DNA from: an uncultured bacterium | GTDB lineage: Bacteria > Cyanobacteriota > Vampirovibrionia > Gastranaerophilales > Gastranaerophilaceae | DNA length: 34,011 bases | Assembly (NCBI GenBank): GCA_902797575.1 | Contig: CADBTL010000004.1 | Location: forward strand, 1-34,011 | Direction: 5' to 3' | Shown here: in pieces, positions 1 to 8,079 of the stretch | Layout: each line of letters opens with the position of its first letter | How positions within the stretch are numbered: the stretch's first letter is position 1 | The notes under the pieces: generated by a model | Databases searched by the model: none | Seen by the model: only the letters and a program-made list of their open reading frames with translations | What the model was told of the DNA's origin: nothing | Translations under genes and position numbers: made by a program

Positions 1-242
1 AATAGCCCCCATGCACATAAGTTATCAAATTTAGTAAAATATCCACAAATATAGTTAATGCCAATTTTGCAAAATATAACTTATTTTTAACCAATTTGCT
101 AATTTTTTTGCAAACTTTAAAATTTAAAAGAGCTTCTTCTTAGGCGGGTTTTGAGTTTGCGGAAAAATTAAAATTTTCCCTGCAAACTCTGGGGAACGGT
201 TTCAAGTCAGACCACGTGCATCTTGGATTGTTCGGGGTGTCG
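1..242 (+). other. Structured non-coding region upstream of flagellin
   Basis: No coding sequence is supportable here; all frames in the first 120 nt are interrupted. From about 150 the DNA is strongly foldable. GAGTTTGC (153-160) pairs with GCAAACTC (182-189), continued by GGAAAA (161-166) with TTTTCC (174-179) and a 2-nt bulge, about 14 bp in all. A second stem pairs GAAC (194-197) with GTTC (230-233) and TTCAAG (201-206) with CTTGGA (222-227). I do not recognise tmRNA, SRP, RNase P or 6S consensus elements. It may be a 5' leader, a small RNA or the 3' end of an RNA transcribed from outside the window. Confidence 0.4.
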
Positions 243-284
243 GCGGAGTAGCTTAACGTAGCTCTGTCATAATTCATTTACCCC
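243..284 (+). repeat. 42-nt dispersed repeat, copy 1
   Basis: This 42-nt unit begins GCGGAGTAGC and ends CATTTACCCC. It is the same length as copies at 17639-17680 (34/42 identical) and 17692-17733 (38/42 identical). Positions 2-6 (CGGAG) can pair with positions 20-24 (CTCTG), giving a small hairpin. The 3' end TTCATTTACCCC (273-284) is immediately repeated at 285-296. The copy lies 174 nt upstream of the flagellin start. Confidence 0.75.
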
Positions 285-351
285 TTCATTTACCCCTCGA
301 CTTTTTTCGCATCCTCTTTTTTGTAAATATTTGTAAATATTTTAACAAATA

Positions 352-382
352 TTGTACAAATTTTATAGAGTTAATCTATAAT
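352..382 (+). promoter_or_regulatory. Putative flagellin promoter with nearby inverted repeats
   Basis: TTGTAC (352-357) and TATAAT (377-382) are separated by 19 nt, a slightly long sigma-70-type arrangement. Around it lie an inverted repeat AATATTTGT (326-334)/ACAAATATT (345-353) and two palindromes, ATACATGTAT (381-390) and ATTATTTAAATAAT (396-409), which could be operator sites. No convincing FliA-type (TAAA-N15-GCCGATAA) promoter was seen. Confidence 0.4.
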
Positions 383-457
383 ACATGTATACATTATTAT
401 TTAAATAATATATAAAAGAGAGTTTTTTAGGGATAAAATATTAAAAGAGGTTAGGGA

Positions 458-1369
458 ATGGCACTTACTGTCACAACGAATTTATCATCGTTAATTGTTC
501 AAAACAACTTAAATAAAGCAACAAATTCATTAAATAGCGCATTAGAGCGCCTGTCTACCGGTTATAAAATTAATCATGCTAGTGATAATGCTGCAGGCTA
601 TTCTATTACAGAAAATTGGAAGACTTTGTTGGGTTCTATAGATGTAGCATCGCAAAATGCTGCGATGGGTATGGATTTACTTCAAACAGCAGAGGAAAAT
701 TACGGATTAATAAATTCTCACCTGCAAAGGGTTAGAGATTTGACGGAACAAGCTGCTAACGGAACTTATGGTATTGATTCATTAATGGCTATAAAATCTG
801 AGATAAAAGCAAGATTGTTGGAAATCAACAGAGTAGCTGCCAACACTGAATACAACGGTATTGCGTTGATGGGCAGTGCTTCTCCTTCTGATATTGAATT
901 ACAAGTAGGAATTAATGCGAATACATCGAGCGTTATAAAATTAGATTCTACATTGTTTGGAAACGCAAACATCTCTGCAATAATTACTATAAGTGGTGTT
1001 ACAACCAAGTCTGCAGAAAATTATGCGAATGCTTTTGCAGGCATAAAACTAAAAAGTGGCAGTACTACTGAATATGAAAAAAATACTTCATTGAAACCTG
1101 CATCTTTGTTAGCAAATATAGATACTGCAATGAAGACAATTTCAAACAGAACTACCGAGCTTGGTTCTGCTCAAAATAGAGTTGATTCCGCAATTAGTTC
1201 TTTAAATGTTCAATCAATGAATCTTACTTCATCATTGTCTACAATTAGAGATACCGATGTAGCATCCACATCGTCTGCTTATATTCAAGCACAGATATTG
1301 CAACAGGCTTCAGCTACGCTTTTGGCTACAGCTAACCAATCTCCAAGTGTAGCTTTGAACCTATTATAA
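458..1369 (+). CDS. fliC: Flagellin
   Basis: Structural subunit of the flagellar filament, exported and polymerised outside the cell. The N-terminal D0/D1 helices (residues 1-135) carry NNLNKATNSL, LSTGYKINHASDNAAG and LQRVRDLTEQAANGT. The C-terminal D1/D0 (about 215-303) carries STIRDTDVAS and QILQQASATLLATANQ. The variable centre is short, so the 303-aa protein is a minimal flagellin with little D2/D3. The residues matching the Salmonella TLR5 contact trio R90/L94/E114 are present as R91/L95/E115. A purine-rich ribosome-binding site (agaggttaggga) precedes the ATG. It is convergent with the FliA-type sigma factor gene and closed by a strong hairpin terminator. The family call is secure; the symbol is used in the general sense. 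Confidence 0.97.
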   Translation: MALTVTTNLSSLIVQNNLNKATNSLNSALERLSTGYKINHASDNAAGYSITENWKTLLGSIDVASQNAAMGMDLLQTAEENYGLINSHLQRVRDLTEQAANGTYGIDSLMAIKSEIKARLLEINRVAANTEYNGIALMGSASPSDIELQVGINANTSSVIKLDSTLFGNANISAIITISGVTTKSAENYANAFAGIKLKSGSTTEYEKNTSLKPASLLANIDTAMKTISNRTTELGSAQNRVDSAISSLNVQSMNLTSSLSTIRDTDVASTSSAYIQAQILQQASATLLATANQSPSVALNLL

Positions 1370-1415
1370 AATTTATAAATAAAATTGTTGTTGATTGGGA
1401 TATGTACTTATATAT

Positions 1416-1447
1416 GAGATTGAATTTAACTTCAATCTCTTTTTATT
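1416..1447 (+). terminator. Rho-independent terminator of flagellin
   Basis: GAGATTGAA (1416-1424) pairs perfectly with TTCAATCTC (1431-1439) around a 6-nt loop, followed by a T-rich run. There is no comparable T-run on the other strand, so it mainly serves flagellin. Confidence 0.85.
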
Positions 1448-2264
1448 ATATTATGCTTCTTTTTAATCTTTCGGAACGATTTTCACTTAAAAGATTTTTA
1501 AGCTTCATAATTGCTTGAGCGTGAAGCTGCGATGTTCTTGATTCTGAAAGATTAATCGCATCACCAATTTCTTTAAGCGTCATATTCTCGTGATAATAAA
1601 GCACCATAATTGTTCTTTCTCTCTCAGGTAACCTTTTCAACGCATCCTCCAACTCTTTTTTTACATCTTTTTCTTCAAGCTTTTCATGCGGATTCAAATT
1701 ATGCGAATCTTGAATTGTATCTATAATTTCAAGATCTCCGTCTGTTGAACCTTTCTTTTCATATATTGATGTAACAGTAGTATCTTCCGATAAAAGCTGT
1801 TCTACTTTTTCTTTTTCAATGCCTAAATATGTTGCGATTTCTGTATTAGTAGCAACTCTGCCAAATTTTACTTTAAGCTCCTCCTGAGCTTCTTTTACAT
1901 CTTTTATCTTTCTCCTTACGCTTCTCGGAAGGAAATCTTGAGAACGTATTTTGTCAATAATATTTCCTCTTATACGTACAAGTGCATAGGTTTCGAACCT
2001 TGCACCCATTTTAGGAGAAAATTTTTCGATTGCATCGATTAAACCCTCTACACCGTATGAAGAAATATCCTCAAAAGAAAATGTCGGAGGTAAAGATACT
2101 TTTACACGCCCTACAACGTATTTTGTCAGATAAATATACTGCAAAATAAGAGTATCACGAAGTTCTTTATTATCATGGTCTTCAAAGTAATGCTGCCATA
2201 ATTCAATAAGCTCTTCGTTTGTTAAGCGTTTTATTTTATTGTAAGAAGAAATATCTTGCTCCAT
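1446..2264 (-). CDS. fliA: RNA polymerase sigma factor, FliA/WhiG (sigma-28) family
   Basis: 272-aa alternative sigma factor directing RNA polymerase to flagellar/motility promoters. Region 2 (about residues 45-125) includes FEDISSYGVEGLIDAIEKF and the FliA-type RGNIIDKIRSQDFLPRSVRR. Region 3 (about 135-185) includes TEIATYLGIEKEKVEQLL. Region 4 (about 205-262) has the LPERERTIMVLYYHENMTLKEIG helix-turn-helix. Region 1.1 is absent, as expected for the group. The start has a good ribosome-binding site (aggaagaga). It lies convergent to flagellin, supporting a motility role. No anti-sigma FlgM is visible. B/F/G-type sigma factors share the layout, but the RGNIIDKIR-DFLPR signature favours FliA/WhiG. 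Confidence 0.9.
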   Translation of the reverse strand: MEQDISSYNKIKRLTNEELIELWQHYFEDHDNKELRDTLILQYIYLTKYVVGRVKVSLPPTFSFEDISSYGVEGLIDAIEKFSPKMGARFETYALVRIRGNIIDKIRSQDFLPRSVRRKIKDVKEAQEELKVKFGRVATNTEIATYLGIEKEKVEQLLSEDTTVTSIYEKKGSTDGDLEIIDTIQDSHNLNPHEKLEEKDVKKELEDALKRLPERERTIMVLYYHENMTLKEIGDAINLSESRTSQLHAQAIMKLKNLLSENRSERLKRSII

Positions 2265-2374
2265 CCCTCTCTTCCTAACATGTCCTATTTTATTCTAGCC
2301 CTTTTTTTTTAAATCTCTATCGTATATTTAGATGAAATTATTAAAGTCCAATATTAATAAGAGAAAAGGTAAAC

Positions 2375-2425
2375 AAAAAATCTTAGTTTTTGCAAAAATT
2401 AAAAGCAGATTAACTAAGATTTTTC
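2375..2425 (-). terminator. Terminator downstream of the aminotransferase
   Basis: AAAAATCTTAGT (2376-2387) pairs with ACTAAGATTTTT (2413-2424), a 12-bp stem with a 25-nt loop. The A/T-rich stem base gives a U-run on either strand. It lies just beyond the stop of the minus-strand aminotransferase and before the sigma-factor gene. Confidence 0.65.
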
Positions 2426-2451
2426 AGAGTAATTTAATTATGTATTTTGTT

Positions 2452-3615
2452 TTATTTTCTTAATTTTTCAATAAATCTTTTTAAACGAGCCATCGCTTCT
2501 TTTAAATTTTCTATAGAATAAGCATAGGATATTCTTAAGTAACCTTCCCCGCTATCACCAAAGGCATTTCCCGGAACCGCCGCAACACGTTCTTCTTCTA
2601 AAAATTTTGTAGCAAATTCTTCACTTGTCATACCAAATTCTTTAATGCAAGGAAATACATAAAATGCTCCAAATGGTTCAAAGCATTCTAAGTTCATTTC
2701 TTTAAATGCATTTAATAAAAATCTGCGTCTTTGGTTATAAGCATCTTTCATCATTTTTACATCATCGTCACCGTTTTTTAACGCTTCAATTGCTGCATAT
2801 TGGCTTGTAGTTGGCGCACACATTATTGCAAATTGATGAATTTTTGTCATTTGTTTTATTATCTCTTCTGGTCCGCAAGCATAACCTAAACGCCATCCTG
2901 TCATTGCATAAGATTTAGAAAAACCGTTTATTAAAATTGTTCTTTCTTTCATTCCGTCAATCGACGCAATTGATACATGGTTTCCTTTGTATGTTAGTAC
3001 GCTGTATATTTCATCAGACATTACATATATATCTTTTTCAATACAGATTTTAGCTATCTCTTCCAAATCCCCTTTTTCCATTATTGCACCGGTTGGATTA
3101 TTCGGAAATGGAAGTATTAGTATTTTCGTCTTTTCTGATATAGCGTTATTAAGCTCATCGGCAGTAAGTCTAAAATTATTGTCCGATTTTAAATTTATAA
3201 TTACTGGTTTTGCTCCTGCAAGAAGTGCGCAAGGATAATATGAAACATATGCAGGCTGCGGAATTATTACTTCGTCACCTCGATTAATCATTGCTCTTAA
3301 ACCTATATCAATAGCTTCTGAGCCACCAACAGTTACAAGCACTTCAGATAAAGGTTTATACTCAATTTCCTGATGCCTTTTTTGAAATTTACAGATTTCT
3401 TCTCTTAATTCCTTAAGACCGGAATTCGATGTATAAAAAGTTTTCCCGCGTTCAAGAGAATATATACCTTCATCTCTTATATGCCAAGGGGTATCAAAAT
3501 CAGGCTCACCTACTCCAAGAGATATAGCATCTTTCATCTCTGAAACAAGATCAAAAAATTTACGAATACCTGATGGTTTTAACTCTTTTACAATTGTATT
3601 TAGAGGTACGCTCAT
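2452..3615 (-). CDS. PLP-dependent class I/II aminotransferase (AspC/AlaT-like)
   Basis: 387-aa fold-type I transaminase, cytoplasmic. Visible elements: the substrate loop LGVGEPDFDTP (33-43), VTVGGSEAID (95-103), PFPNNPTG (169-176), the cofactor Asp and Tyr in SDEIYS (D201, Y204), the Schiff-base Lys in NGFSKSYAMTGWRLGY (K234), and the carboxylate-binding Arg in YLRISYAYS. It overlaps the upstream Lrp/AsnC regulator by 4 nt (ATGA), so the two are translationally coupled. The pairing resembles Bacillus subtilis alaR-alaT (yugG-yugH), which suggests alanine or aspartate as substrate, but specificity cannot be read from sequence alone. Confidence 0.92.
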   Translation of the reverse strand: MSVPLNTIVKELKPSGIRKFFDLVSEMKDAISLGVGEPDFDTPWHIRDEGIYSLERGKTFYTSNSGLKELREEICKFQKRHQEIEYKPLSEVLVTVGGSEAIDIGLRAMINRGDEVIIPQPAYVSYYPCALLAGAKPVIINLKSDNNFRLTADELNNAISEKTKILILPFPNNPTGAIMEKGDLEEIAKICIEKDIYVMSDEIYSVLTYKGNHVSIASIDGMKERTILINGFSKSYAMTGWRLGYACGPEEIIKQMTKIHQFAIMCAPTTSQYAAIEALKNGDDDVKMMKDAYNQRRRFLLNAFKEMNLECFEPFGAFYVFPCIKEFGMTSEEFATKFLEEERVAAVPGNAFGDSGEGYLRISYAYSIENLKEAMARLKRFIEKLRK

Positions 3616-4094
3616 AGAGAAACAACCTCTCTTTCATCTTTTACATGCTCGTCAATTATTGTTCCGTGGTCTTTGTATTTTTTAAGTATAAAATGAGTTG
3701 CGGTACTTAAAATGCTGTCTAAAGTAGATAATTTTTCTGATACAAATCTTGCAATATCTTTAAGTGATTTTTCTTCCAGTGTAACCAGCAAATCAAAACC
3801 GCCTGAAATTAGGTACACATCTCTTACTTCCGGATAATTGTATATTCTGGAAGCAATTCTGTCAAATCCTTGCCCTCTTTGAGGTGTAACTTTTACTTCT
3901 ATTAAAGCTGTTACTTTCTCTATAGATGTTTTTTCCCAGTTTATAAGCGTATGATAACCACAAATTATTCTTTCATCTTCAAGTTTTTGGAGTTCATTAA
4001 TGATGTCAATCTCTTCCTTACCAAGTCTAACGGCAAGTTCTTTCAAGTCTATACGGCTATTTTTTTCAATAATTGATAAAAGTTCTTCTCTCAT
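3612..4094 (-). CDS. Lrp/AsnC-family transcriptional regulator
   Basis: 160-aa regulator with an N-terminal winged helix (about 1-50: LLSIIEKNSRIDLKELAVRL) and a C-terminal RAM/ligand-binding domain (about 62-140: VTALIEVKVTPQRGQGFD, EVRDVYLISGGFDLLV). Family members form octamers and respond to amino acids. It is first in a two-gene operon with the aminotransferase, with overlapping ATGA codons. The likely role is feedback control of that aminotransferase (inference from context). A good ribosome-binding site (aaggaag) precedes the ATG. Confidence 0.9.
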   Translation of the reverse strand: MREELLSIIEKNSRIDLKELAVRLGKEEIDIINELQKLEDERIICGYHTLINWEKTSIEKVTALIEVKVTPQRGQGFDRIASRIYNYPEVRDVYLISGGFDLLVTLEEKSLKDIARFVSEKLSTLDSILSTATHFILKKYKDHGTIIDEHVKDEREVVSL

Positions 4095-4161
4095 AATACT
4101 TCCTTTTTCTATGAATATACAGTTTAATTATATCAAAATTTGTAAGCTTTATGCAATGAGC

Positions 4162-5568
4162 TTACGCTTTTTTTATATCCAAATACTTAGCAGAATTATT
4201 TTGTATTCCTTTTTTGTTTGTTTTTTGTTGTGCTAAATTGTGCTCTTCTGCAGTTTTTGGGAATAATTGATGACTTACGGAACTTCCGAGAATACTTAAT
4301 CCCATACTTGAAGCTGCGCCAAGCGCCATACCTTTTCCGCCGGAGAACAATAATGCCGTAAGTACGGTAGAAACGCCCATGCCGGCAACTACCGGTAATG
4401 CACCTGAAATAGTCCGCGAAAGCCTATCTTCTTTTGAATCAGCTGTCCCTATAGCAATTCCGCTTGCAATTAAACTTAATACTGCCGTTAAAATATCTGT
4501 AGGAGCACTTCCTAACATCAAATCACGTTTTTTATCAAAGTATTCCACACATTCAGTCTTATTCGCATTTCTAAGCAACTGTTCTGCTTGTTTAATGCTT
4601 TCTTCAAAGGCAGATTTTTCTTCTCTATTTAAATGTTTTGCAAGTAAATCTATAACTTCTCTGTAAGCACCTTTTTGCGTTTTGCCGTCACCTACAAGAG
4701 AATTAACAACTTTGTTACCACTTTCTTCAAGCTTATTTCTTTGTGGCATAAGAATATCTTCAGCCCAGAAAGTAAATATATCTTTGTTTTTCTCACCTCC
4801 GGTAAATTTGAATCCATCCTTATATGCTTTTAGTTTCGCCACAAATTTCTCTTCAAGATCTTTCATTAAAGTTTCTTGTGTTTTAAGTCTGTTCCCAGTA
4901 TTTGTGACATTAAAATACTCTTGAAGTTTATCTATTTCTTTAAGTTTTTCCTCAAATATTGCACGATCTTTGGGTGAAAGCCTATCTTTATACTGTTTCA
5001 TAATTGCATCTAATGTATTCATTTGCTGTGCAACTTTTTTATTCTTACTAAATACTGTTTTTTTGCTTATACTGTCAAATCCTTTTGTTATTCCTTGATG
5101 TATATTTTTAGTTACGGATGTTTTGCTGCAAATTTTAGTAAATAATTCATCTTTGGCAGAATTACCGTTGTTTAAAACTTGAATTATGTTTGTAACTCCC
5201 TTCAAGAAAGATTCTTTGAAGCTATTCCACTTACCCAATAAAGAATTATCAACTTTTGCTTTATTACCGGCCTTTGTAGATTTTGTTTTTAATTTATTAA
5301 CTAACGCAGATGAAAATTTTGGGTTAAATAAAGCAACAATTGCGCTTAATACTAATACTGTACTACCTACTCTAATTGCTGTTTTATGCGATTTTTTTTT
5401 CTCTTCATTTTCCGGCTCAGGCACAAATGTATCTACAGTATTATTAACAATATTTTCTACCTTATCAATCGGCTTTGTAACAATATTCAAGCCATTACTT
5501 TCCTGTGCCCTAAATGGCACACGATTATAAGTATTAAAACTATTCATGTTAGTAGTATTTACTGACAC
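4162..5568 (-). CDS. Hypothetical membrane protein with N-terminal PFRA motif
   Basis: 468 aa, not assignable to a known family by eye. The N-terminus is rich in N/T/S, with the motif VPFRAQ near residue 18. A single hydrophobic segment lies at about 66-83 (VGSTVLVLSAIVALF). A long lysine-rich, mostly helical region follows (about 90-345) with coiled-coil-like stretches. Three C-terminal hydrophobic glycine-rich segments lie near 356-376, 385-408 and 411-432. Start is GTG with AGG 7 nt upstream; an ATG seven codons later lacks a ribosome-binding site. It shares the short Phe-containing N-terminal motif with the proteins at 27682 and 33102. Function unknown. Confidence 0.8.
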   Translation of the reverse strand: MSVNTTNMNSFNTYNRVPFRAQESNGLNIVTKPIDKVENIVNNTVDTFVPEPENEEKKKSHKTAIRVGSTVLVLSAIVALFNPKFSSALVNKLKTKSTKAGNKAKVDNSLLGKWNSFKESFLKGVTNIIQVLNNGNSAKDELFTKICSKTSVTKNIHQGITKGFDSISKKTVFSKNKKVAQQMNTLDAIMKQYKDRLSPKDRAIFEEKLKEIDKLQEYFNVTNTGNRLKTQETLMKDLEEKFVAKLKAYKDGFKFTGGEKNKDIFTFWAEDILMPQRNKLEESGNKVVNSLVGDGKTQKGAYREVIDLLAKHLNREEKSAFEESIKQAEQLLRNANKTECVEYFDKKRDLMLGSAPTDILTAVLSLIASGIAIGTADSKEDRLSRTISGALPVVAGMGVSTVLTALLFSGGKGMALGAASSMGLSILGSSVSHQLFPKTAEEHNLAQQKTNKKGIQNNSAKYLDIKKA

Positions 5569-5624
5569 AATATTACCTGCAAATTTAACCTTCTATATAT
5601 ATAAAGTCAACTTACCGGATAAAT

Positions 5625-5744
5625 TTGACACATTTAGCAACCAATATTAAGTTTTGTAACAAATTTTATTTTAGAGTAGCAAAAAATTTTTTTCACCGTT
5701 TTTAAAAGAGATATATAAAGCTCTCTCTTCTTATTTAAACGGAC
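5625..5744 (+). other. Structured intergenic region, candidate small RNA
   Basis: Between two minus-strand genes, the plus strand has TTGACA (5625-5630), a weak -10 (TAAGTT, 17-nt spacer) and nested pairings: CCGTTT near 5696 with AAACGG near 5737, and AAGAGA with TCTCTT inside it. It ends in a plus-strand terminator although no plus-strand gene lies upstream. The inner hairpin could equally terminate the alcohol dehydrogenase transcript on the minus strand. Tentative. Confidence 0.3.
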
Positions 5745-5775
5745 AGGCCTTGATTTTATACAAGGTCTTTTTTTT
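5745..5775 (+). terminator. Plus-strand Rho-independent terminator without an obvious gene
   Basis: AGGCCTTG (5745-5752) pairs with CAAGGTCT (5761-5768), 8 bp with one G-U, followed by an 8-nt T run. The T run is only on the plus strand, opposite to both neighbouring genes. Confidence 0.6.
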
Positions 5776-5787
5776 ATGTTTACTTTT

Positions 5788-6819
5788 TTAAGGTCTAATC
5801 AGAAACTTGATAGCATTACCTGCAATATGCTGTTCCATTGCCCACTCAACTTTTTCGAGCGGAAGTTCTGCCGTTATTAACTTTTCAACCTCTACATCGC
5901 CTGAAGCAATATAATCAAGAGCTTGTCTAAAATATTTTGGAGTATGGTGAAATACACTCATCAACTTTATATCACCATAATGCATTTTTGTTGTATCAAA
6001 GGTTACAGTTGAACCTGATTTACATCCGCCAAAAAAATGTACTGTGCCGCCCGGTCTTACACAAGAAAATACTCTTTCCCACATTTCAGGAAGTCCGACG
6101 CATTCTACCGCTACATCAAGTCCTTTAGCTTCTTCAGTAAAATCTTTAATTATTTTTTCAGGATTAGGATATTTCTTTAAGTCAATCACTTCATCCGCAT
6201 AACTAAATTCTTCTGCAAGCTTCAATTTAATAGGATTTCTTCCTGCAGCAATTACCCTTGCTCCTTTAAGTTTTGCCAACCTTGCGAACATTAATCCTAT
6301 AGGACCAATTCCTATTATACCAACCGTATCTCCTGCTTTTATATCTGTTCTTTCAACACCGTGAACAACATTCGCTAACGGTTCTGCAAAAGCTGCTTTG
6401 TGGAACGGAAGTGTATCAGGCAGAATTATAGTATTTTTTTGCACAATTCTTTCAGGAACAACGATATATTCAGCGTAAGCTCCGTTTAGCAAATCCAAAT
6501 TTTCGCAAAGATTGTATTCTCCGCGCTTGCAATAGAAACAATGACCGCAAGGTGCTGAGTTTGCGCAAACAACCCTGTCACCAACTTTTACATTTTCAAC
6601 TCCGTCTGCAACTTTAGCAACCGTTCCAGCAAATTCGTGTCCGAAACCGGACGGTATTTTCTTTATCAAAACCGGATGTCCGCGTCTATATGTTTTTACA
6701 TCAGTCCCGCAAGTTAATGCTGCACCGACTTTGACTAAAATCTCTCCTTTAGAAAGAGGTTTTATCATTGTTTCTTCGTATTTGATATTTTGCGGTCCGT
6801 AAAATAAAACAGCTTTCAT
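5788..6819 (-). CDS. Zinc-dependent medium-chain alcohol/polyol dehydrogenase
   Basis: 343-aa MDR-family dehydrogenase (sorbitol/threonine dehydrogenase-like), cytoplasmic. Catalytic zinc ligands are visible as C37 and H61-E62 in the GHE motif, with E146 a further candidate. The structural zinc site has four cysteines, C91, C94, C97 and C105. The Rossmann signature is GIGPIG (170-175). The dinucleotide loop AAGRN lacks an acidic residue, so NADP use is possible. It is last in the minus-strand operon, starting 5 nt after the ompH stop without its own ribosome-binding site, consistent with translational coupling. The substrate is not predictable. Confidence 0.92.
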   Translation of the reverse strand: MKAVLFYGPQNIKYEETMIKPLSKGEILVKVGAALTCGTDVKTYRRGHPVLIKKIPSGFGHEFAGTVAKVADGVENVKVGDRVVCANSAPCGHCFYCKRGEYNLCENLDLLNGAYAEYIVVPERIVQKNTIILPDTLPFHKAAFAEPLANVVHGVERTDIKAGDTVGIIGIGPIGLMFARLAKLKGARVIAAGRNPIKLKLAEEFSYADEVIDLKKYPNPEKIIKDFTEEAKGLDVAVECVGLPEMWERVFSCVRPGGTVHFFGGCKSGSTVTFDTTKMHYGDIKLMSVFHHTPKYFRQALDYIASGDVEVEKLITAELPLEKVEWAMEQHIAGNAIKFLIRP

Positions 6820-6824
6820 TTTTT

Positions 6825-7274
6825 TTATTTTACAACCTTTACAATTGCATCAGTTATATCATCACCGCTTACAACAACTGCGCTTTTAGCAATGACCATA
6901 GTATATCCCATTGATTTTGCTTGTTGAGCAATTTGTGCTGTTATATTTTTATCGATTTCTTTTAATTTTAAAGAGTATTCTTTAGCGTTAGCCTGTTTTT
7001 TTTCAATAAATTGTTTTTCATATTTTGCGGTAAGCTGTTTTTTTGCTTCTTCTGTTGTTTGTTTGGCAATATCTTTTTCTGCTTCTTTAACAAATTTTGC
7101 CATTGCTTTTGCTTTAGCTTGTTGGGCTTTACTTAAAATTTTCACTTGAGAAGAAGCAGATACAACTTTATTTATATCTACAACAGCTATTTTTTGTTCT
7201 GTAGCAGCAAATGCTGAAGAACCAAACAACATTGCGGATATAATTGATACTGATAATAAATTTTTTAAATTCAT
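6825..7274 (-). CDS. OmpH/Skp-family periplasmic chaperone
   Basis: 149 aa. An N-terminal signal peptide (MNLKNLLSVSIISAMLFGSSAFA, written here as residues 1-23) ends in AFA before ATEQ. The core IAVVDINKVVSAS is the family's beta-strand start. The long K/E/Q/A-rich helical tentacle (about 45-110) and the closing GYTMVIAKSAVV strand are typical. Skp binds unfolded outer-membrane proteins in the periplasm. Two ribosome-binding sites (aaggag and aggag) precede the ATG. It sits 4 nt after lgt in an envelope-biogenesis operon. Confidence 0.9.
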   Translation of the reverse strand: MNLKNLLSVSIISAMLFGSSAFAATEQKIAVVDINKVVSASSQVKILSKAQQAKAKAMAKFVKEAEKDIAKQTTEEAKKQLTAKYEKQFIEKKQANAKEYSLKLKEIDKNITAQIAQQAKSMGYTMVIAKSAVVVSGDDITDAIVKVVK

Positions 7275-7278
7275 ACTC

Positions 7279-8073
7279 CTAAACTCCTTTTTTAACTTTC
7301 TTATTATTGTAAATTAGTAAAACACCTGATAGCAATATTATACATACAGATACAACTATTGCAACAGGAAGTCCGAAGATATATCGAATGCTGTCTACCC
7401 TTATATATTCAACAAAAATTCTTGTAACAGAATATAAAATCAAATATAGAAGTGCTAAATTCCCATCTTTCCCGTGTCTTTTAGAAATCATAAGGTAGAC
7501 AAGAATACCAAATACAATTAAATCTAATAAACTTTCATATAAAAATGTAGGATGAAAGAATTCATTATCCAAAAAAGGAACTTTTCTGTATTGCGGTGCA
7601 ATATATAATTTCCATGGTAAATTTGTAGGTAACCCATACGCTTCGGAGTTAAAGAAGTTGCCCCATCTCCCAATTGCTTGTCCTAAAATTAAACCAATAG
7701 AAGAAACGTCACATAATTTTTTGAACGAAATTTTGTGTCTTAAAGAAAAAATCAACAATCCTAATAACCCGCCAAAAATTGCGCCATGAATAGATATACC
7801 ACCATGTCTCAGTGCAAGTATTTCATCAGGGAAACGTGAATAAAATTCATAATCCAATAAGCAATAATATAATCTTGCGCCCATTATACCAAAGATAATT
7901 ATATATGGTGACATATCTATTATGGTTTCACGTTTTAAGCCAAAATATTTTGTACCTGCCCAATCGGCATAAAGCGTTCCGATTGCTATCGCAAGTGCTA
8001 ATATAACACCATAATAATATATATTTACACCAAATATTGTAAATAAAATCTGTGACGGAGAGGTAAACAACAT
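7279..8073 (-). CDS. lgt: Prolipoprotein diacylglyceryl transferase
   Basis: 264-aa polytopic inner-membrane enzyme that transfers diacylglycerol from phosphatidylglycerol to the lipobox cysteine of prolipoproteins. Diagnostic motifs: RHGGISIHGA (89-98), the Lgt signature GRWGNFFNSEAYG (about 137-149), and HPTFLYESL (about 172-180). About seven hydrophobic segments are evident. It lies 6 nt after a putative lipoprotein gene and just before ompH/skp, so the operon couples lipoprotein maturation to outer-membrane assembly. The start has only a weak AGG close to the ATG, so coupling to the upstream gene is likely. Confidence 0.96.
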   Translation of the reverse strand: MLFTSPSQILFTIFGVNIYYYGVILALAIAIGTLYADWAGTKYFGLKRETIIDMSPYIIIFGIMGARLYYCLLDYEFYSRFPDEILALRHGGISIHGAIFGGLLGLLIFSLRHKISFKKLCDVSSIGLILGQAIGRWGNFFNSEAYGLPTNLPWKLYIAPQYRKVPFLDNEFFHPTFLYESLLDLIVFGILVYLMISKRHGKDGNLALLYLILYSVTRIFVEYIRVDSIRYIFGLPVAIVVSVCIILLSGVLLIYNNKKVKKGV

Positions 8074-8079
8074 TCCTGA

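Noticed and set aside
300-457. FliA-dependent (sigma-28) promoter for flagellin
   Set aside because: No TAAA-N15-GCCGATAA-like sequence found; only a weak sigma-70-like arrangement.
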